DNA from: Streptomyces sp. Go-475
GTDB taxonomy: Bacteria; Actinomycetota; Actinomycetes; Streptomycetales; Streptomycetaceae
NCBI RefSeq assembly: GCF_003330845.1
Contig: NZ_CP026121.1
Coordinates: 806,001 to 870,000, forward strand
Direction of reading: 5' to 3'
Length of the DNA: 64,000 nt
In this document: positions 15,972 to 24,816 of the stretch, piece after piece
Position numbering within the stretch: the first letter of the stretch is position 1
Layout of the letters: each line of letters begins with the position of its first letter
Notes under the pieces: model-generated
Databases searched by the model: none
The model's input: only the letters and a program-made list of their open reading frames with translations
Told to the model about the DNA's origin: nothing
Position numbers and translations under genes: made by a program

Positions 15972-18029
15972 GTGTTCAGGGGGATCGACGAGGTGGACTG
16001 GGCCTCACTGCGCCACGCCCAGGGCAGTGCGGAGGACGTGCCCCGGTTACTGCGGGGACTGGCCTCCCCCGACCCGGCCGAGCGGGCGAGTGCGCTCGAC
16101 GGGATGTACGGCGCCGTGCACCACCAGGGGCCCGTGCACGACGCGACGCTCGCCTGTGTTCCGTTCCTCCTCGCGCTCGCCGTCCGCGAGGAGGTGCCGG
16201 ACCGGGCGGAGGTGGTGGAACTCCTCGTCAGCATCGGCGGCATCGACGCCGGCTCCGGTGAACTCGCCGCGCGGGCCCGGGCCGCTGTGCGCGCGGACGC
16301 CGAGGTCTTCGTCGGGCTGTGCGGCGACGCGGACGCCGGGGTGCGCCGGGCCGCCGCGGGGGCACTCGTCCGGTTCCTCGGCCGGCCGGCGCGTGTGCTC
16401 GCCGTGCTGCGGGAGCGGATCGGCGTGGAGCGGGACGACGGGGTGCTGATCGCCCTGGCCGAAGCCCTCGGCGTGTTCGCACAGCGGTACCGCACGGCCG
16501 GCCACGCCGCCGAGGCGGTGCGGCTGCTCGCCGAGCTGAGCGGGCCCCCGTACGGCCCGGCACTGCGGCTCGCCGCACTCGGCCGGCTCGCGGCGTGCGC
16601 CCCGGAGCGGCTTCCCGCCGACCTCGTCCCGGTCGTCGTCCGGCTGCTCCGGGACAGATCCGGGCAGCGCGCCCGGTCCGCACCCGCCTCGGACTGTCCT
16701 GGCCCGGACACGCTCGCGGGGCGGCTGCGGCGCCTGCGCCCCTCCGACGAGGAGGGCTCCCAGCTGCTGCGGACCCTGCACTCCGCGCTCGGCGGGCGGG
16801 TGGCGGACCGGGTCGCCCTGCTGTGCGGGCAGCTGACCAGCCCGGACCCCCTCGACCGGTGCAACGCCGTGTGGATGTCGGCCGGACTCTTCCGCGAGTG
16901 GCGTACCGGACACGAGGAGCCGGTCACGCTCATGGGGAACCAACTGGGCGCCGAGGAGGGCCGGTTGCACGACGCGGCGGTCGCCGTCCTGCTGGAGCTC
17001 TTCGAGCTGGCGAGACCCGCCGCGGACCGCCTTCACACGCTCGTGACGTACCGTCCCGAACTGCGCATACGGCACCGGGAGCGGGGCGGTCCGGCCCTGG
17101 GCGGCCCGCTCAAGGCACTGGCCCGGGCCGGGGACGCGCGGGCCGCGCCGGTGCTGGCCGAGGTACTGGCGGGCCCGGTCGTCCCGCACGACCTGGGGCT
17201 GGTGGTCCCCCACCTGGGCCGGGCCGCCGCGCCGCTCGCTCCGGCGTTACGGCGACGCCTCGCGCAGGTCCCGCCGGACGACCCCGGCGCGCGGGGCCGG
17301 GCCGTGCCCCTGCTGTCGGCCCTCACGGCCCTGGGCGACACCGAGTCCCTGCCGGTGGTGCTGCGCCTGCTGCGGGGCATGCCGGAGGAGCTGCCGGGGC
17401 GCGACGCCGTCACGGGGGCGGCGGTGCGGGCGCTCGGCGCGTTCGGCAGCGCGGCGCGCGAGGCGATACCGGACCTGCGGGGGCTGCTGGCGACGGACTG
17501 CGCCGTCGCGGCGGCGGACGCGCTGTGGTCGGTCACGGGGGAGGCCGATGCCGTACTGCCCGTGCTGCTCCGGGAGTCGGCCGACTCCCGGAGCAGCCCG
17601 CACCGCCGCGCGGCGGCCGCGGACGTCCTCGGGCGACTGGGCCCGGCGGCGCGTCCCGGCCTGCCTGAGCTGCGCCGGATGACCGGCTCGGGCGACGTGT
17701 GGGAGCGGGTCACGGCCGCGTGTGCGCTGTGGCGCACGGCCGGCGAGCCGGAAGAGGTCCTGCCCGTCCTGCGCTCCGCGTGGGCGGAGCACCCGCGCAC
17801 GCGGACGGCCATCGCCGGGTGCGTCGCGGCTCTGGGGCCCGCGGGAGCACCGCTCCACGACCTGCTGCGCGCGGAGCTCGCGTCCCCCCGCCGGCACCTG
17901 ACCGGCCCCGGCGGCCGGCACCTGACCGCCGCCCCAGGCGGCCACGGCATCCACGCGGACCTGGGGTTGGTACGGGTCTGCCGGGAGGCGCTGGCCGGGC
18001 CGGGGGCGCCGGTGGGCGCCACGGGGTGA
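15972..18029 (+). CDS. HEAT-repeat protein with two TTA codons
   Basis: This encodes about 685 residues made almost wholly of helical repeats of the HEAT/PBS-lyase kind (for example ADAGVRRAAAGALVRFLG and FGSAAREAIPDLRGLLATD). There is no signal peptide or catalytic motif. Such scaffolds mediate protein contacts, and the partner is unknown. I start at the GTG at 15972 because GGGGAGGAC lies just before it. In-frame TTA codons at 16047-16049 and 17247-17249 are rare in this genome and would make translation depend on the bldA tRNA, so expression is probably late or developmental. Confidence 0.85.
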   Translation: MFRGIDEVDWASLRHAQGSAEDVPRLLRGLASPDPAERASALDGMYGAVHHQGPVHDATLACVPFLLALAVREEVPDRAEVVELLVSIGGIDAGSGELAARARAAVRADAEVFVGLCGDADAGVRRAAAGALVRFLGRPARVLAVLRERIGVERDDGVLIALAEALGVFAQRYRTAGHAAEAVRLLAELSGPPYGPALRLAALGRLAACAPERLPADLVPVVVRLLRDRSGQRARSAPASDCPGPDTLAGRLRRLRPSDEEGSQLLRTLHSALGGRVADRVALLCGQLTSPDPLDRCNAVWMSAGLFREWRTGHEEPVTLMGNQLGAEEGRLHDAAVAVLLELFELARPAADRLHTLVTYRPELRIRHRERGGPALGGPLKALARAGDARAAPVLAEVLAGPVVPHDLGLVVPHLGRAAAPLAPALRRRLAQVPPDDPGARGRAVPLLSALTALGDTESLPVVLRLLRGMPEELPGRDAVTGAAVRALGAFGSAAREAIPDLRGLLATDCAVAAADALWSVTGEADAVLPVLLRESADSRSSPHRRAAAADVLGRLGPAARPGLPELRRMTGSGDVWERVTAACALWRTAGEPEEVLPVLRSAWAEHPRTRTAIAGCVAALGPAGAPLHDLLRAELASPRRHLTGPGGRHLTAAPGGHGIHADLGLVRVCREALAGPGAPVGATG

Positions 18030-18031
18030 TG

Positions 18032-18110
18032 TGACACCGGTCGGGGGTCCTCATGACCTCACGCCGGTAGGGGCTCACGTCACGACGTGACGCCGGATGG
18101 GGGTCATCCC
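18032..18110 (+). repeat. Three imperfect short repeats between convergent genes
   Basis: Units starting at about 18032, 18059 and 18088 share the pattern T(G/C)AC(A/G)CCGG(T/A)NGGGG followed by TCA, at 27-29 base spacing. They contain a small dyad GTCACG-A-CGTGAC. They may be a degenerate terminator array. Confidence 0.4.
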
Positions 18111-18688
18111 GTGGTGCGCCCCCACATCGGGCCGAAGCGGGACCACTCGGCGTCCCACTGGTCGATGCGCCGGCGCTCCAGGCGGCCGCGTACCGCGCGT
18201 CCGGCCAGGAGGGGCACGGTGGCGGCTCCGGCGGCCGCCACCCCGCCGATCAGCCAGGCCCGTACGCGGGCCTGGCTCTCGGTGACGGGCCGGGTCACCT
18301 GACGGCCCTCGGGGTCCGTCCAGACGGTGACCGGGCTGCCGGCGGCGCTGCCCGCCGGGACCCGCACCTGGCCGGAGTGTGGGGAGCCGTCCGCGGCCGT
18401 CCACACCGCCTCCGCCCACACCTGATCGGCGCGGGACGCGCCGCCGTTCCCGGACGCGGTCCCGGGAGCCCGCTCGGCGAGCCGTGCCACGAGGGGACGC
18501 CACTCGTCGCGTTCCCGGGCCAGCCCGTCCTCGACGGACCGGCTCACCGCCGTACCGGCCAGCAGCCCGGCGCACACGGTGAGCAGCCCCACGCCCAGCA
18601 CGACCCAGGCCTCCACCCTGTCGGCCCGGCGCTTGAGCGGATTGCGCCGCCAGCGCCACAGCCACACCTTCGGACCACGTAACGCCAT
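18104..18688 (-). CDS. Rv1733c-like two-helix membrane protein
   Basis: This encodes 194 residues. A short basic N-terminus (MALRGPKVWLWRWRRNPLKRRADR) leads into a hydrophobic helix at about 27-50. A charged extracellular domain of about 90 residues with PVTVWTDPEGRQVTRPVT follows, then a second helix around 145-165 and a basic tail. This matches the actinobacterial Rv1733c-like membrane proteins found in many copies in Streptomyces. The function is unknown. An AGGAGG site 8-9 bases before the ATG at 18688 fixes the start. Confidence 0.82.
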   Translation of the reverse strand: MALRGPKVWLWRWRRNPLKRRADRVEAWVVLGVGLLTVCAGLLAGTAVSRSVEDGLARERDEWRPLVARLAERAPGTASGNGGASRADQVWAEAVWTAADGSPHSGQVRVPAGSAAGSPVTVWTDPEGRQVTRPVTESQARVRAWLIGGVAAAGAATVPLLAGRAVRGRLERRRIDQWDAEWSRFGPMWGRTTG

Positions 18689-18935
18689 CGAAGGCACCCT
18701 CCTCACGCGCGCATGACCATCCCGCCGTCCTCCCCATACGGAAGAGGGCCCCTGGATGCTCACTGCACCTACCCCCGCGGCGGGTCCCGCGCGCGGCCCC
18801 GGCCCGTCGCGACGGCCGCCGACATCCCCCTGACCTGCGCCGCAGCCGCTCCACGGGTGACTGTCAGTGGTGGGGTGCAGACTGGCCGGTGTCCGAGACA
18901 AGGGCGTCGACGAGGACGCCGCGGAGGTGATCGGC

Positions 18936-20024
18936 ATGACCGAGGTACTGCTCGCCGTGGGCACGCGCAAAGGCCTGTTCATCGGGCGCCGGCGGGGTGG
19001 TGGCGCCTGGGAGTTCGACGAGAGTCCCTACTTCAACGCCCAGGCCGTGTACTCGGTCGCCCTCGACACCCGCACCGCGACGCCGAGGCTGCTGGCCGGC
19101 GGCGACAGCGCGCACTGGGGCCCGTCCGTGTTCCACTCCGACGACCTCGGCCGGACGTGGACCGAACCGGCCCGGCCGGCCGTCAAGTTCCCGAAGGACA
19201 CGGGGGCGTCCCTGGAGCGGGTGTGGCAGCTGCACCCGGCCGCCGCCGAGCCGGACGTGGTGTACGCGGGCACCGAACCGGCCGCGCTGTACCGCTCGGA
19301 GGACCGCGGGGAGACCTTCGAGCTCGTCCGGCCCCTGTGGGAGCACCCGACGCGGTCCAAGTGGGTGCCGGGCGGCGGCGGTGAGGGTTTGCACACCGTG
19401 CTCACCGACGCGCGCGACCCCCGTGCGGTGACGGTCGCCGTCTCGACGGCCGGTGTGTTCCGCACCCAGGACGGCGGCGCGAGCTGGACGCCGTCGAACT
19501 CGGGTGTCTCCGCGGTGTTCCTGCCCGACCCGAACCCGGAGTTCGGTCAGTGCGTGCACAAGATCGCGCGGGACGCGGCGACCCCGGACCGGCTCTACCT
19601 GCAGAACCACTGGGGCGTGTACCGCAGCGACGACGCGGGCGCGCACTGGACGGACATCGGCGAGGGCCTGCCGTCCACGTTCGGCTTCGCGGTGGCGGCG
19701 CACCCGCGCAGAGGGGACACGGCGTACGTGTTCCCGATCAACGCCGACGCCGACCGCGTCCCGGCCGGCCACCGCTGCCGGGTCTACCGGACGGCGGACG
19801 CGGGCAAGACGTGGGAGCCGCTCTCGGCGGGGCTGCCCCGGGAGGACCACTACGGCACGGTGCTGCGCGACGCGATGTGCACGGACGACGCGGACCCGGC
19901 GGGCGTCTACTTCGGCAACCGCAACGGCGAGGTGTTCGCGTCGGCGGACGACGGCGACAGCTGGCAGCAGCTCGCCGCGCATCTGCCGGACGTGCTGTGC
20001 GTGCGCGCCGCGGTCGTCGGCTGA
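18936..20024 (+). CDS. BNR/sialidase-like beta-propeller protein
   Basis: This 362-residue protein contains repeated BNR/Asp-box motifs of the SxDxGxTW type (HSDDLGRTWTEP, SEDRGETF, TQDGGASWTP, SDDAGAHWTD, TADAGKTWEP, SADDGDSWQQ). Their regular spacing implies a six- or seven-bladed beta-propeller. There is no signal peptide, so it appears cytoplasmic. Sialidase catalytic residues are not evident, so the name reflects fold and not proven activity. A GGAGGTG site is 7 bases before the ATG at 18936. A strong terminator follows. Confidence 0.85.
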   Translation: MTEVLLAVGTRKGLFIGRRRGGGAWEFDESPYFNAQAVYSVALDTRTATPRLLAGGDSAHWGPSVFHSDDLGRTWTEPARPAVKFPKDTGASLERVWQLHPAAAEPDVVYAGTEPAALYRSEDRGETFELVRPLWEHPTRSKWVPGGGGEGLHTVLTDARDPRAVTVAVSTAGVFRTQDGGASWTPSNSGVSAVFLPDPNPEFGQCVHKIARDAATPDRLYLQNHWGVYRSDDAGAHWTDIGEGLPSTFGFAVAAHPRRGDTAYVFPINADADRVPAGHRCRVYRTADAGKTWEPLSAGLPREDHYGTVLRDAMCTDDADPAGVYFGNRNGEVFASADDGDSWQQLAAHLPDVLCVRAAVVG

Positions 20025-20054
20025 GGTCGGCCCCGCCCGGCATTACCCACGTTG

Positions 20055-20080
20055 AAGGAGGCCCCGATCGGGGCCTCCTT
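20055..20080 (+). terminator. Rho-independent-type terminator after BNR gene
   Basis: A perfect 26 bp palindrome (AAGGAGGCCCC, central GATC, GGGGCCTCCTT) starts 30 bases after the stop codon and is followed by a pyrimidine-rich tract. Confidence 0.85.
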
Positions 20081-20207
20081 CCGCTTTCCTCCCAGGCGGC
20101 CCTCTGAGTGACGTCACCGCAGTTCACAGGGCATATCACCGAACGCTGAGACCCAAGCACCCCCAGGGTTCCGCTCCAGCGCCTGCCTGAACTTTGCCAA
20201 TTGCGGA

Positions 20208-20221
20208 TTTACAACGTTTAC
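20208..20221. promoter_or_regulatory. Candidate LacI operator for the sugar ABC operon
   Basis: TTTACAACGTTTAC contains the LacI-type core AACGTT and shares ACAACGTT with the exact palindrome before the lacI gene at 26712. It lies 110 bases upstream of the lipoprotein start, with a TTGCCA -35-like element at 20194. The rest of the 20081-20331 gap shows nothing else I can name. Confidence 0.45.
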
Positions 20222-20331
20222 CGAGACGCCATATCAATGCCTCCGACGCACACCGACCCGGCGGCGTCGTACTCATCCACCTCGACGGCATGTGGCGGCA
20301 CGGGACGGCCGCACTCGACAGAGGAGAAGTC

Positions 20332-21657
20332 GTGGATTCGACCAACTCGGCCCTGCGCAGGCGCAGGACCACACAGGTGGCCTGCGCCGCCGCTGTTCTG
20401 GGCCTCGCCCTGAGCGGCTGCGCCGGGCAGGGCGCCGCCCACAGCAACGGCGGTTCGGACAAGGCCGGCGGCAAGGTGACCCTGAAGTTCTGGAACGGCC
20501 TGACCGGCGGTGACCGTCCGACGGTCGAGAAGCTGATCTCCGAGTTCAACGCCACCCACAAGAACATCAAGGTCCAGTCGGACCCCATGCCGTGGGACGT
20601 CTTCTACCAGAAGCTGCTGACCAGCGTGAGTTCCGGCAGCGGCCCGGACGTGGTCGCCATGGACGCGGGCCAGATACCGAAGTACGCCCACAGCGGCGTG
20701 CTGCAGCCGATCGACGACTTCTACGGCACGGACCGGGCCGTCGCCGCCAAGCTCGTGCCGGCCGCCGTCCAGGCGTCGGAGTTCGGCGGCAAGAACTACG
20801 GTGTGCCGACCGAGACGGCGCCGCTGCTGCTGTACTGGAACAAGACCCTGTTCAAGAAGGCGGGCCTGAACCCGGACAAGCCGCCGGCCACGTGGTCGGA
20901 GTTCGAGCAGGACGCGGCGAAGCTGACCAAGGACGCCAACCACGACGGCAAGCCCGACACCTACGCGATCGCGCTCGCCGACCACGAGACCATTCCGATG
21001 TACCCGGTGCTGCTGTGGCAGGGCGGCGGCGGTGTGGTCAGCCAGGACGGCAAGCGGGCGATGCTGGACGACCCGGCGACGGTCGCGGCCGTCAAGCACT
21101 GGGTGAGCCTGGTCCGCGACAAGAAGATCTCCCCCATCGGCCTCGGCGGCGCCGACGCGGACAAGCTGTTCCAGACCCAGAAGGCCGCGATGGAGATCGT
21201 CGGGCCCTGGGACACCACCACCTTCACCCAGTCCCATGTGGACTACGGGGTGACCATGCCCTTCGCCGGGCCGAAGGCCCAGGTCACCTCCGCGGGCGTC
21301 ACCTCGTTCGCGCTGACCTCCACCGACCCGGCGGTCAAGAAGGCGGCCTACACCTTCTTCTCCTGGTGGAACAGCAAGCCCGCGCAGATCACGCTGGCCA
21401 AGGGCACCGGATTCCCGGTGAACCGGACCGACGTGAGCGCGGCCGACCTCAAGGGCTACCCCTACCCGATCGCCTTCGGCTCCCCGCAGGTGCTGAAGAA
21501 CTCCCGGCCGTTCCTGGCGGGTCTGATCAACGGGCCCGTGATCCAGGACCAGATCTTCTACCCCGCCCTGCAGCGCATCCTCAACGGCAAGGGCAGCGTC
21601 GAATCGGTGCTGAAGCAGGCCAACGCCGCTGTGCAGAAGGAACTCGCGACCAAGTAG
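20332..21657 (+). CDS. Sugar ABC transporter substrate-binding lipoprotein
   Basis: This 441-residue extracellular solute-binding protein of family 1 captures sugars or oligosaccharides for the two permeases encoded next. The lipoprotein signal ends in LSGC, where the Cys is lipidated. The mature part begins as typical sugar binders do (VTLKFWNGLTGGDRPTVEKLISEFNATH). I chose the GTG at 20332 because GAGGAGAAG lies 3-9 bases before it. No ATPase gene is present in the operon, so the shared MsiK-type ATPase is presumed. The LacI protein at 26810 is the likely repressor. Confidence 0.92.
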   Translation: MDSTNSALRRRRTTQVACAAAVLGLALSGCAGQGAAHSNGGSDKAGGKVTLKFWNGLTGGDRPTVEKLISEFNATHKNIKVQSDPMPWDVFYQKLLTSVSSGSGPDVVAMDAGQIPKYAHSGVLQPIDDFYGTDRAVAAKLVPAAVQASEFGGKNYGVPTETAPLLLYWNKTLFKKAGLNPDKPPATWSEFEQDAAKLTKDANHDGKPDTYAIALADHETIPMYPVLLWQGGGGVVSQDGKRAMLDDPATVAAVKHWVSLVRDKKISPIGLGGADADKLFQTQKAAMEIVGPWDTTTFTQSHVDYGVTMPFAGPKAQVTSAGVTSFALTSTDPAVKKAAYTFFSWWNSKPAQITLAKGTGFPVNRTDVSAADLKGYPYPIAFGSPQVLKNSRPFLAGLINGPVIQDQIFYPALQRILNGKGSVESVLKQANAAVQKELATK

Positions 21658-21719
21658 TCCGGTGACGGAGCCGGCACCGCACGCCGGCTCCGCCTGCCTC
21701 GGCGTCCATGAGGTGAACG

Positions 21720-22679
21720 ATGTCCTTGCAGATCACGTCGCACCCGCCGGCCGCAGCCGCCGGCCGCGGGTCACGACCGGGCGGACGGCCACGGGGCCGG
21801 CTCTCCTATCGCGGCCGCCAGGCGCGCGCGGCCTGGCTGTTCCTCACCCCGAGCCTGGTGGTCCTCACCGTCTTCGTGGTGTACCCGATGATCCAGGCGG
21901 GGTACCTGTCCTTCACGAGCTACAACCTGGTGCAGGCCGCGCAGTGGGTGGGGCTCGGCAACTACCGGCACATGCTGCACGACCCGCAGGTGTGGAACGC
22001 GCTGCGGAACACCCTGGTGTACGCGGCGGTCAGCACGCCGGTCAGTGTCCTGCTGGCCCTGGCGCTGGCCCTGTTCCTCAACCGGGCCATGGCGCTGCGC
22101 GGGTTCCTGCGTTCGGCCGTGTTCCTGCCGTTCGTGGTGTCCCTCGGTGTCGTCTCCATCGCCTGGTCGTTCCTGCTCGACCCCGACATCGGGCTGCTGA
22201 GCGACTGGCTGTCGCACCTCGGCGTCACGACCCAGCAGGGGTACCTCCAGGATCCCTCGACCGCCATGGCCGCGGTCATCGCGGTCGGCGTCTGGAAGAA
22301 CGTCGGCTTCTACATGATCATGTACCTGGCCGGTCTGCAGTCGATACCCGGCGAGTTGTACGACGCGGCGCGCGCCGACGGCGCCAACGCCTGGCAGCGG
22401 CTGCGCAACGTCACCTGGCCGCTGCTGGCCAACCAGACGATGCTCATCACGATCATGGCGGCGATCGGCACCCTCCAGGCCTTCGACCAGATCTACGTCA
22501 TGACCCACGGCGGTCCGTTCTTCCAGACCGAGACGCTGGTGATGTTCACCTACCGCATCGGGTTCGAGAACAACCAGTTCGGCTACGCGGCGGCCGTCTC
22601 CTGGGTGCTGCTCCTGCTGGTCTTCGCGCTGTCGATGGTCCAGTTCACGTACTTCCGCAAGCGAGTGGTGACGTTCTGA
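21720..22679 (+). CDS. Sugar ABC transporter permease (MalF-type)
   Basis: This 319-residue inner-membrane permease has six or so transmembrane helices. The EAA loop (GELYDAARADGANAWQRLRNVTWPLLANQT) contacts the ATPase. A long N-terminal Gly/Arg-rich tail precedes the first helix (AAWLFLTPSLVVLTVFVVYP). A GAGGTGAAC site precedes the ATG. It overlaps the next permease gene by one base, showing translational coupling. Confidence 0.93.
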   Translation: MSLQITSHPPAAAAGRGSRPGGRPRGRLSYRGRQARAAWLFLTPSLVVLTVFVVYPMIQAGYLSFTSYNLVQAAQWVGLGNYRHMLHDPQVWNALRNTLVYAAVSTPVSVLLALALALFLNRAMALRGFLRSAVFLPFVVSLGVVSIAWSFLLDPDIGLLSDWLSHLGVTTQQGYLQDPSTAMAAVIAVGVWKNVGFYMIMYLAGLQSIPGELYDAARADGANAWQRLRNVTWPLLANQTMLITIMAAIGTLQAFDQIYVMTHGGPFFQTETLVMFTYRIGFENNQFGYAAAVSWVLLLLVFALSMVQFTYFRKRVVTF

Positions 22680-23560
22680 TGGCAACGACCCTGCACACCG
22701 CCGCGGTCCGTCCGCAGGCGCGGCCCGACCAGCGCACCCGGACCCTGGCCAGGGCCTGGCGCGCGGCCACCGTCGTCGCCGCGGTCGCGATCGCCTTCGC
22801 CGTCCTGCTGCCCATCATCTGGATGCTCTTCGCCTCCTTCCGCCCCGAGCAGGACATCGTCACCAACCCGCCGACCCTCTTCCCCCGCGCGTTCACGCTG
22901 GCCAACTACCGGGAGATCTGGCACGCGATCCCGTTCGCGGAGCTGTACCGCAACACGCTCCTCTTCGCCGGGTCGGTCACGGTGATCTCCCTGTGCTTCG
23001 ACTCCATGGCCGCGTACGCGCTGGCCCGCCTGGAGTTCAAGGGACGCAACACCGTCTTCGTCGGCATCCTCGTGATGCTGATGCTGCCGTTCCAGATCAC
23101 CCTGGTGCCGCTGTACGACCTGCTGAACAACCTGCACCTGGTGAACACCTTCACCGGCATGATCGTGCCGCGGGCGACCAACGCGTTCGGCATCTTCTTC
23201 ATGCGGCAGTTCTTCCTCTCGCTGCCCAAGGACATGGAGGAGGCCGCCCGCATCGACGGCGCCTCGGAGTGGCGCATCTACTGGCAGGTGATCCTGCCGC
23301 TGGCCCGTCCCGCGCTGCTGACCCTCGGCCTGTTCCACTTCCAGTACAACTGGAACGACCTGCTCTGGCCGCTGATCATGACGTCGGACAACAGCCACGC
23401 CACCATCCCCGCCGGTCTGTCCCTGTTCATGGGCCAGCACGTCACCCAGTACGGCATGCTGATGGCCGGGGCCGTGCTCTCCCTCCTCCCGGTGATCCTC
23501 ATGTTCCTGCTGATCCAGCGCAGTTTCGTGCAGGGCATCGCGACCACCGGCATCAAATGA
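22679..23560 (+). CDS. Sugar ABC transporter permease (MalG-type)
   Basis: This 293-residue membrane permease has the EAA motif MEEAARIDGASEWRIYWQVILPLARPALL and six hydrophobic helices. It pairs with the preceding permease to form the channel for the sugar bound by the lipoprotein. The ATG at 22679 overlaps the upstream TGA by one base. Its own stop overlaps the next gene's ATG (ATGA), so lipoprotein, permeases and glycosidases form one tight operon. Confidence 0.93.
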   Translation: MATTLHTAAVRPQARPDQRTRTLARAWRAATVVAAVAIAFAVLLPIIWMLFASFRPEQDIVTNPPTLFPRAFTLANYREIWHAIPFAELYRNTLLFAGSVTVISLCFDSMAAYALARLEFKGRNTVFVGILVMLMLPFQITLVPLYDLLNNLHLVNTFTGMIVPRATNAFGIFFMRQFFLSLPKDMEEAARIDGASEWRIYWQVILPLARPALLTLGLFHFQYNWNDLLWPLIMTSDNSHATIPAGLSLFMGQHVTQYGMLMAGAVLSLLPVILMFLLIQRSFVQGIATTGIK

Positions 23561-24816
23561 CCCCCGAGGACACCCCCTTGACCCCCTGGTTCCGCACCGG
23601 CCGGCTGCACTTCGCCGTCGGCATCGAGGACACCTTCGTCCCACAGGAGGACGTGGGCCGGCGCAGGCTCGACGAGTACGAACTGACCCAGCACTACCAC
23701 CAATGGCGGGACGACCTGAGCCGGGCGAAGGACGCCGGCGCCGACATGATCCGCTGGGGCTTCCCCTGGTACCTGCTCGAACCGGCGTCCGGCCGCTTCG
23801 ACTTCGAGTGGACCGACCGCGTCGTGGAACACCTGGACCGGCTCGGGCTGCGCTGCATGGTGGACCTGATGCACTACGGCACCCCACTGTGGCTGGACAA
23901 CCAGTTCCTCAACCACCGCTACCCGGAGGCCGTCGCGGCCTACGCCGCCGCGGTCGCCGAGCGCTACGCGGACTCGCTGGACAGCTGGACACCGCTCAAC
24001 GAGCCGGTCGTCAACGCCGTGTACTGCGGTGAACAGGGCACCTGGCCGCCGTATCTGCGCGGTGACGACGGCTTCGTGAAGATCCTGACGCGGCTGGCCC
24101 GCGGCATGGTCCTCACCCAGCGGCGCATCGCCGAAGTGCAGCCCTCGGCCACCTTCGTCCACGTCGACGCCGGATTCCGCTGGACCGGCGCCTGGCCGCC
24201 GGGCGAACGCGAGCACCTTCAGGAGCGCCGCTTCCTCGGCCTCGACCTGGTGCTCGGCCGCGTGCACGCGGCGCACCCGATGCGCGCGTACCTCACCGCG
24301 CACGGTGTCACCGACGCCGAACTCGACTGGTTCACCACCCACGCGGTCACACCGGACGTCATCGGCGTCAACTACTACCCCGCCTTCACCACCGCCGAGC
24401 GCGATCCCACGACCGGAACCGTCCGCCCCGCCGAGGCGGGAACGACGGGTCTGGCCGACCTGTTGCACCGCTACGCCGAACGCTACGAGCAGCCGCTCTT
24501 CCTGACCGAGACCAGCCGGGGCGGGCCGGTGGAGGAGCGGCTGGCGTGGCTGGAGGAGAGCGTGGACACCGTGCTGCGGTTGCGCGCCGAGGGCATGCCG
24601 CTGGTCGGCTACACCTGGTTCCCGTTCTTCGCCCTCGTCGACTGGCGCTACCGCGAGTCCACGCGGCCGGTGGACCGCTGGCTGGTGCAGATGGGGCTGT
24701 ACGACCTGGAGCGGGACGCGGGCTCGGTGCTCCGGCGCCGGGCCACCGGCCTGGTCGACCGCTTCCGGGCCCTGGCGGCAGACACGACACAGACATCTCA
24801 GGAGCGAGGACAGTGA
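23557..24816 (+). CDS. GH1-like retaining beta-glycosidase, cytoplasmic
   Basis: This 419-residue TIM-barrel enzyme has no signal peptide. It has the GH-A clan arrangement: acid/base Glu149 in TPLNEPVV and likely nucleophile Glu318 in FLTETSRGG. The rest is only loosely like classical beta-glucosidases: the N-terminus FAVGIEDTFVPQ and the end of the barrel are unusual, and the usual GH1 TENG is TETS here. It presumably cleaves an imported oligosaccharide, and the linkage is unknown. The ATGA overlap with the permease gene and GTGA overlap with the GH2 gene show co-translation. Confidence 0.8.
   Translation: MTPEDTPLTPWFRTGRLHFAVGIEDTFVPQEDVGRRRLDEYELTQHYHQWRDDLSRAKDAGADMIRWGFPWYLLEPASGRFDFEWTDRVVEHLDRLGLRCMVDLMHYGTPLWLDNQFLNHRYPEAVAAYAAAVAERYADSLDSWTPLNEPVVNAVYCGEQGTWPPYLRGDDGFVKILTRLARGMVLTQRRIAEVQPSATFVHVDAGFRWTGAWPPGEREHLQERRFLGLDLVLGRVHAAHPMRAYLTAHGVTDAELDWFTTHAVTPDVIGVNYYPAFTTAERDPTTGTVRPAEAGTTGLADLLHRYAERYEQPLFLTETSRGGPVEERLAWLEESVDTVLRLRAEGMPLVGYTWFPFFALVDWRYRESTRPVDRWLVQMGLYDLERDAGSVLRRRATGLVDRFRALAADTTQTSQERGQ

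Noticed and set aside
13361..16933. Very long minus-strand frame opposite the AidB and HEAT genes
   Set aside because: Only its 3' portion (from about 14113) has protein-like sequence, the PaaX gene. The rest is a GC-rich shadow of the plus-strand genes.
18097..18302. Short plus-strand frames opposite the Rv1733c-like gene
   Set aside because: They are antisense to a gene with clear membrane helices and an AGGAGG site.
18713..19384. Plus-strand frame overlapping the start of the BNR gene
   Set aside because: Low-complexity Arg/Gly sequence; the BNR frame has repeated Asp-box motifs and a good ribosome-binding site.
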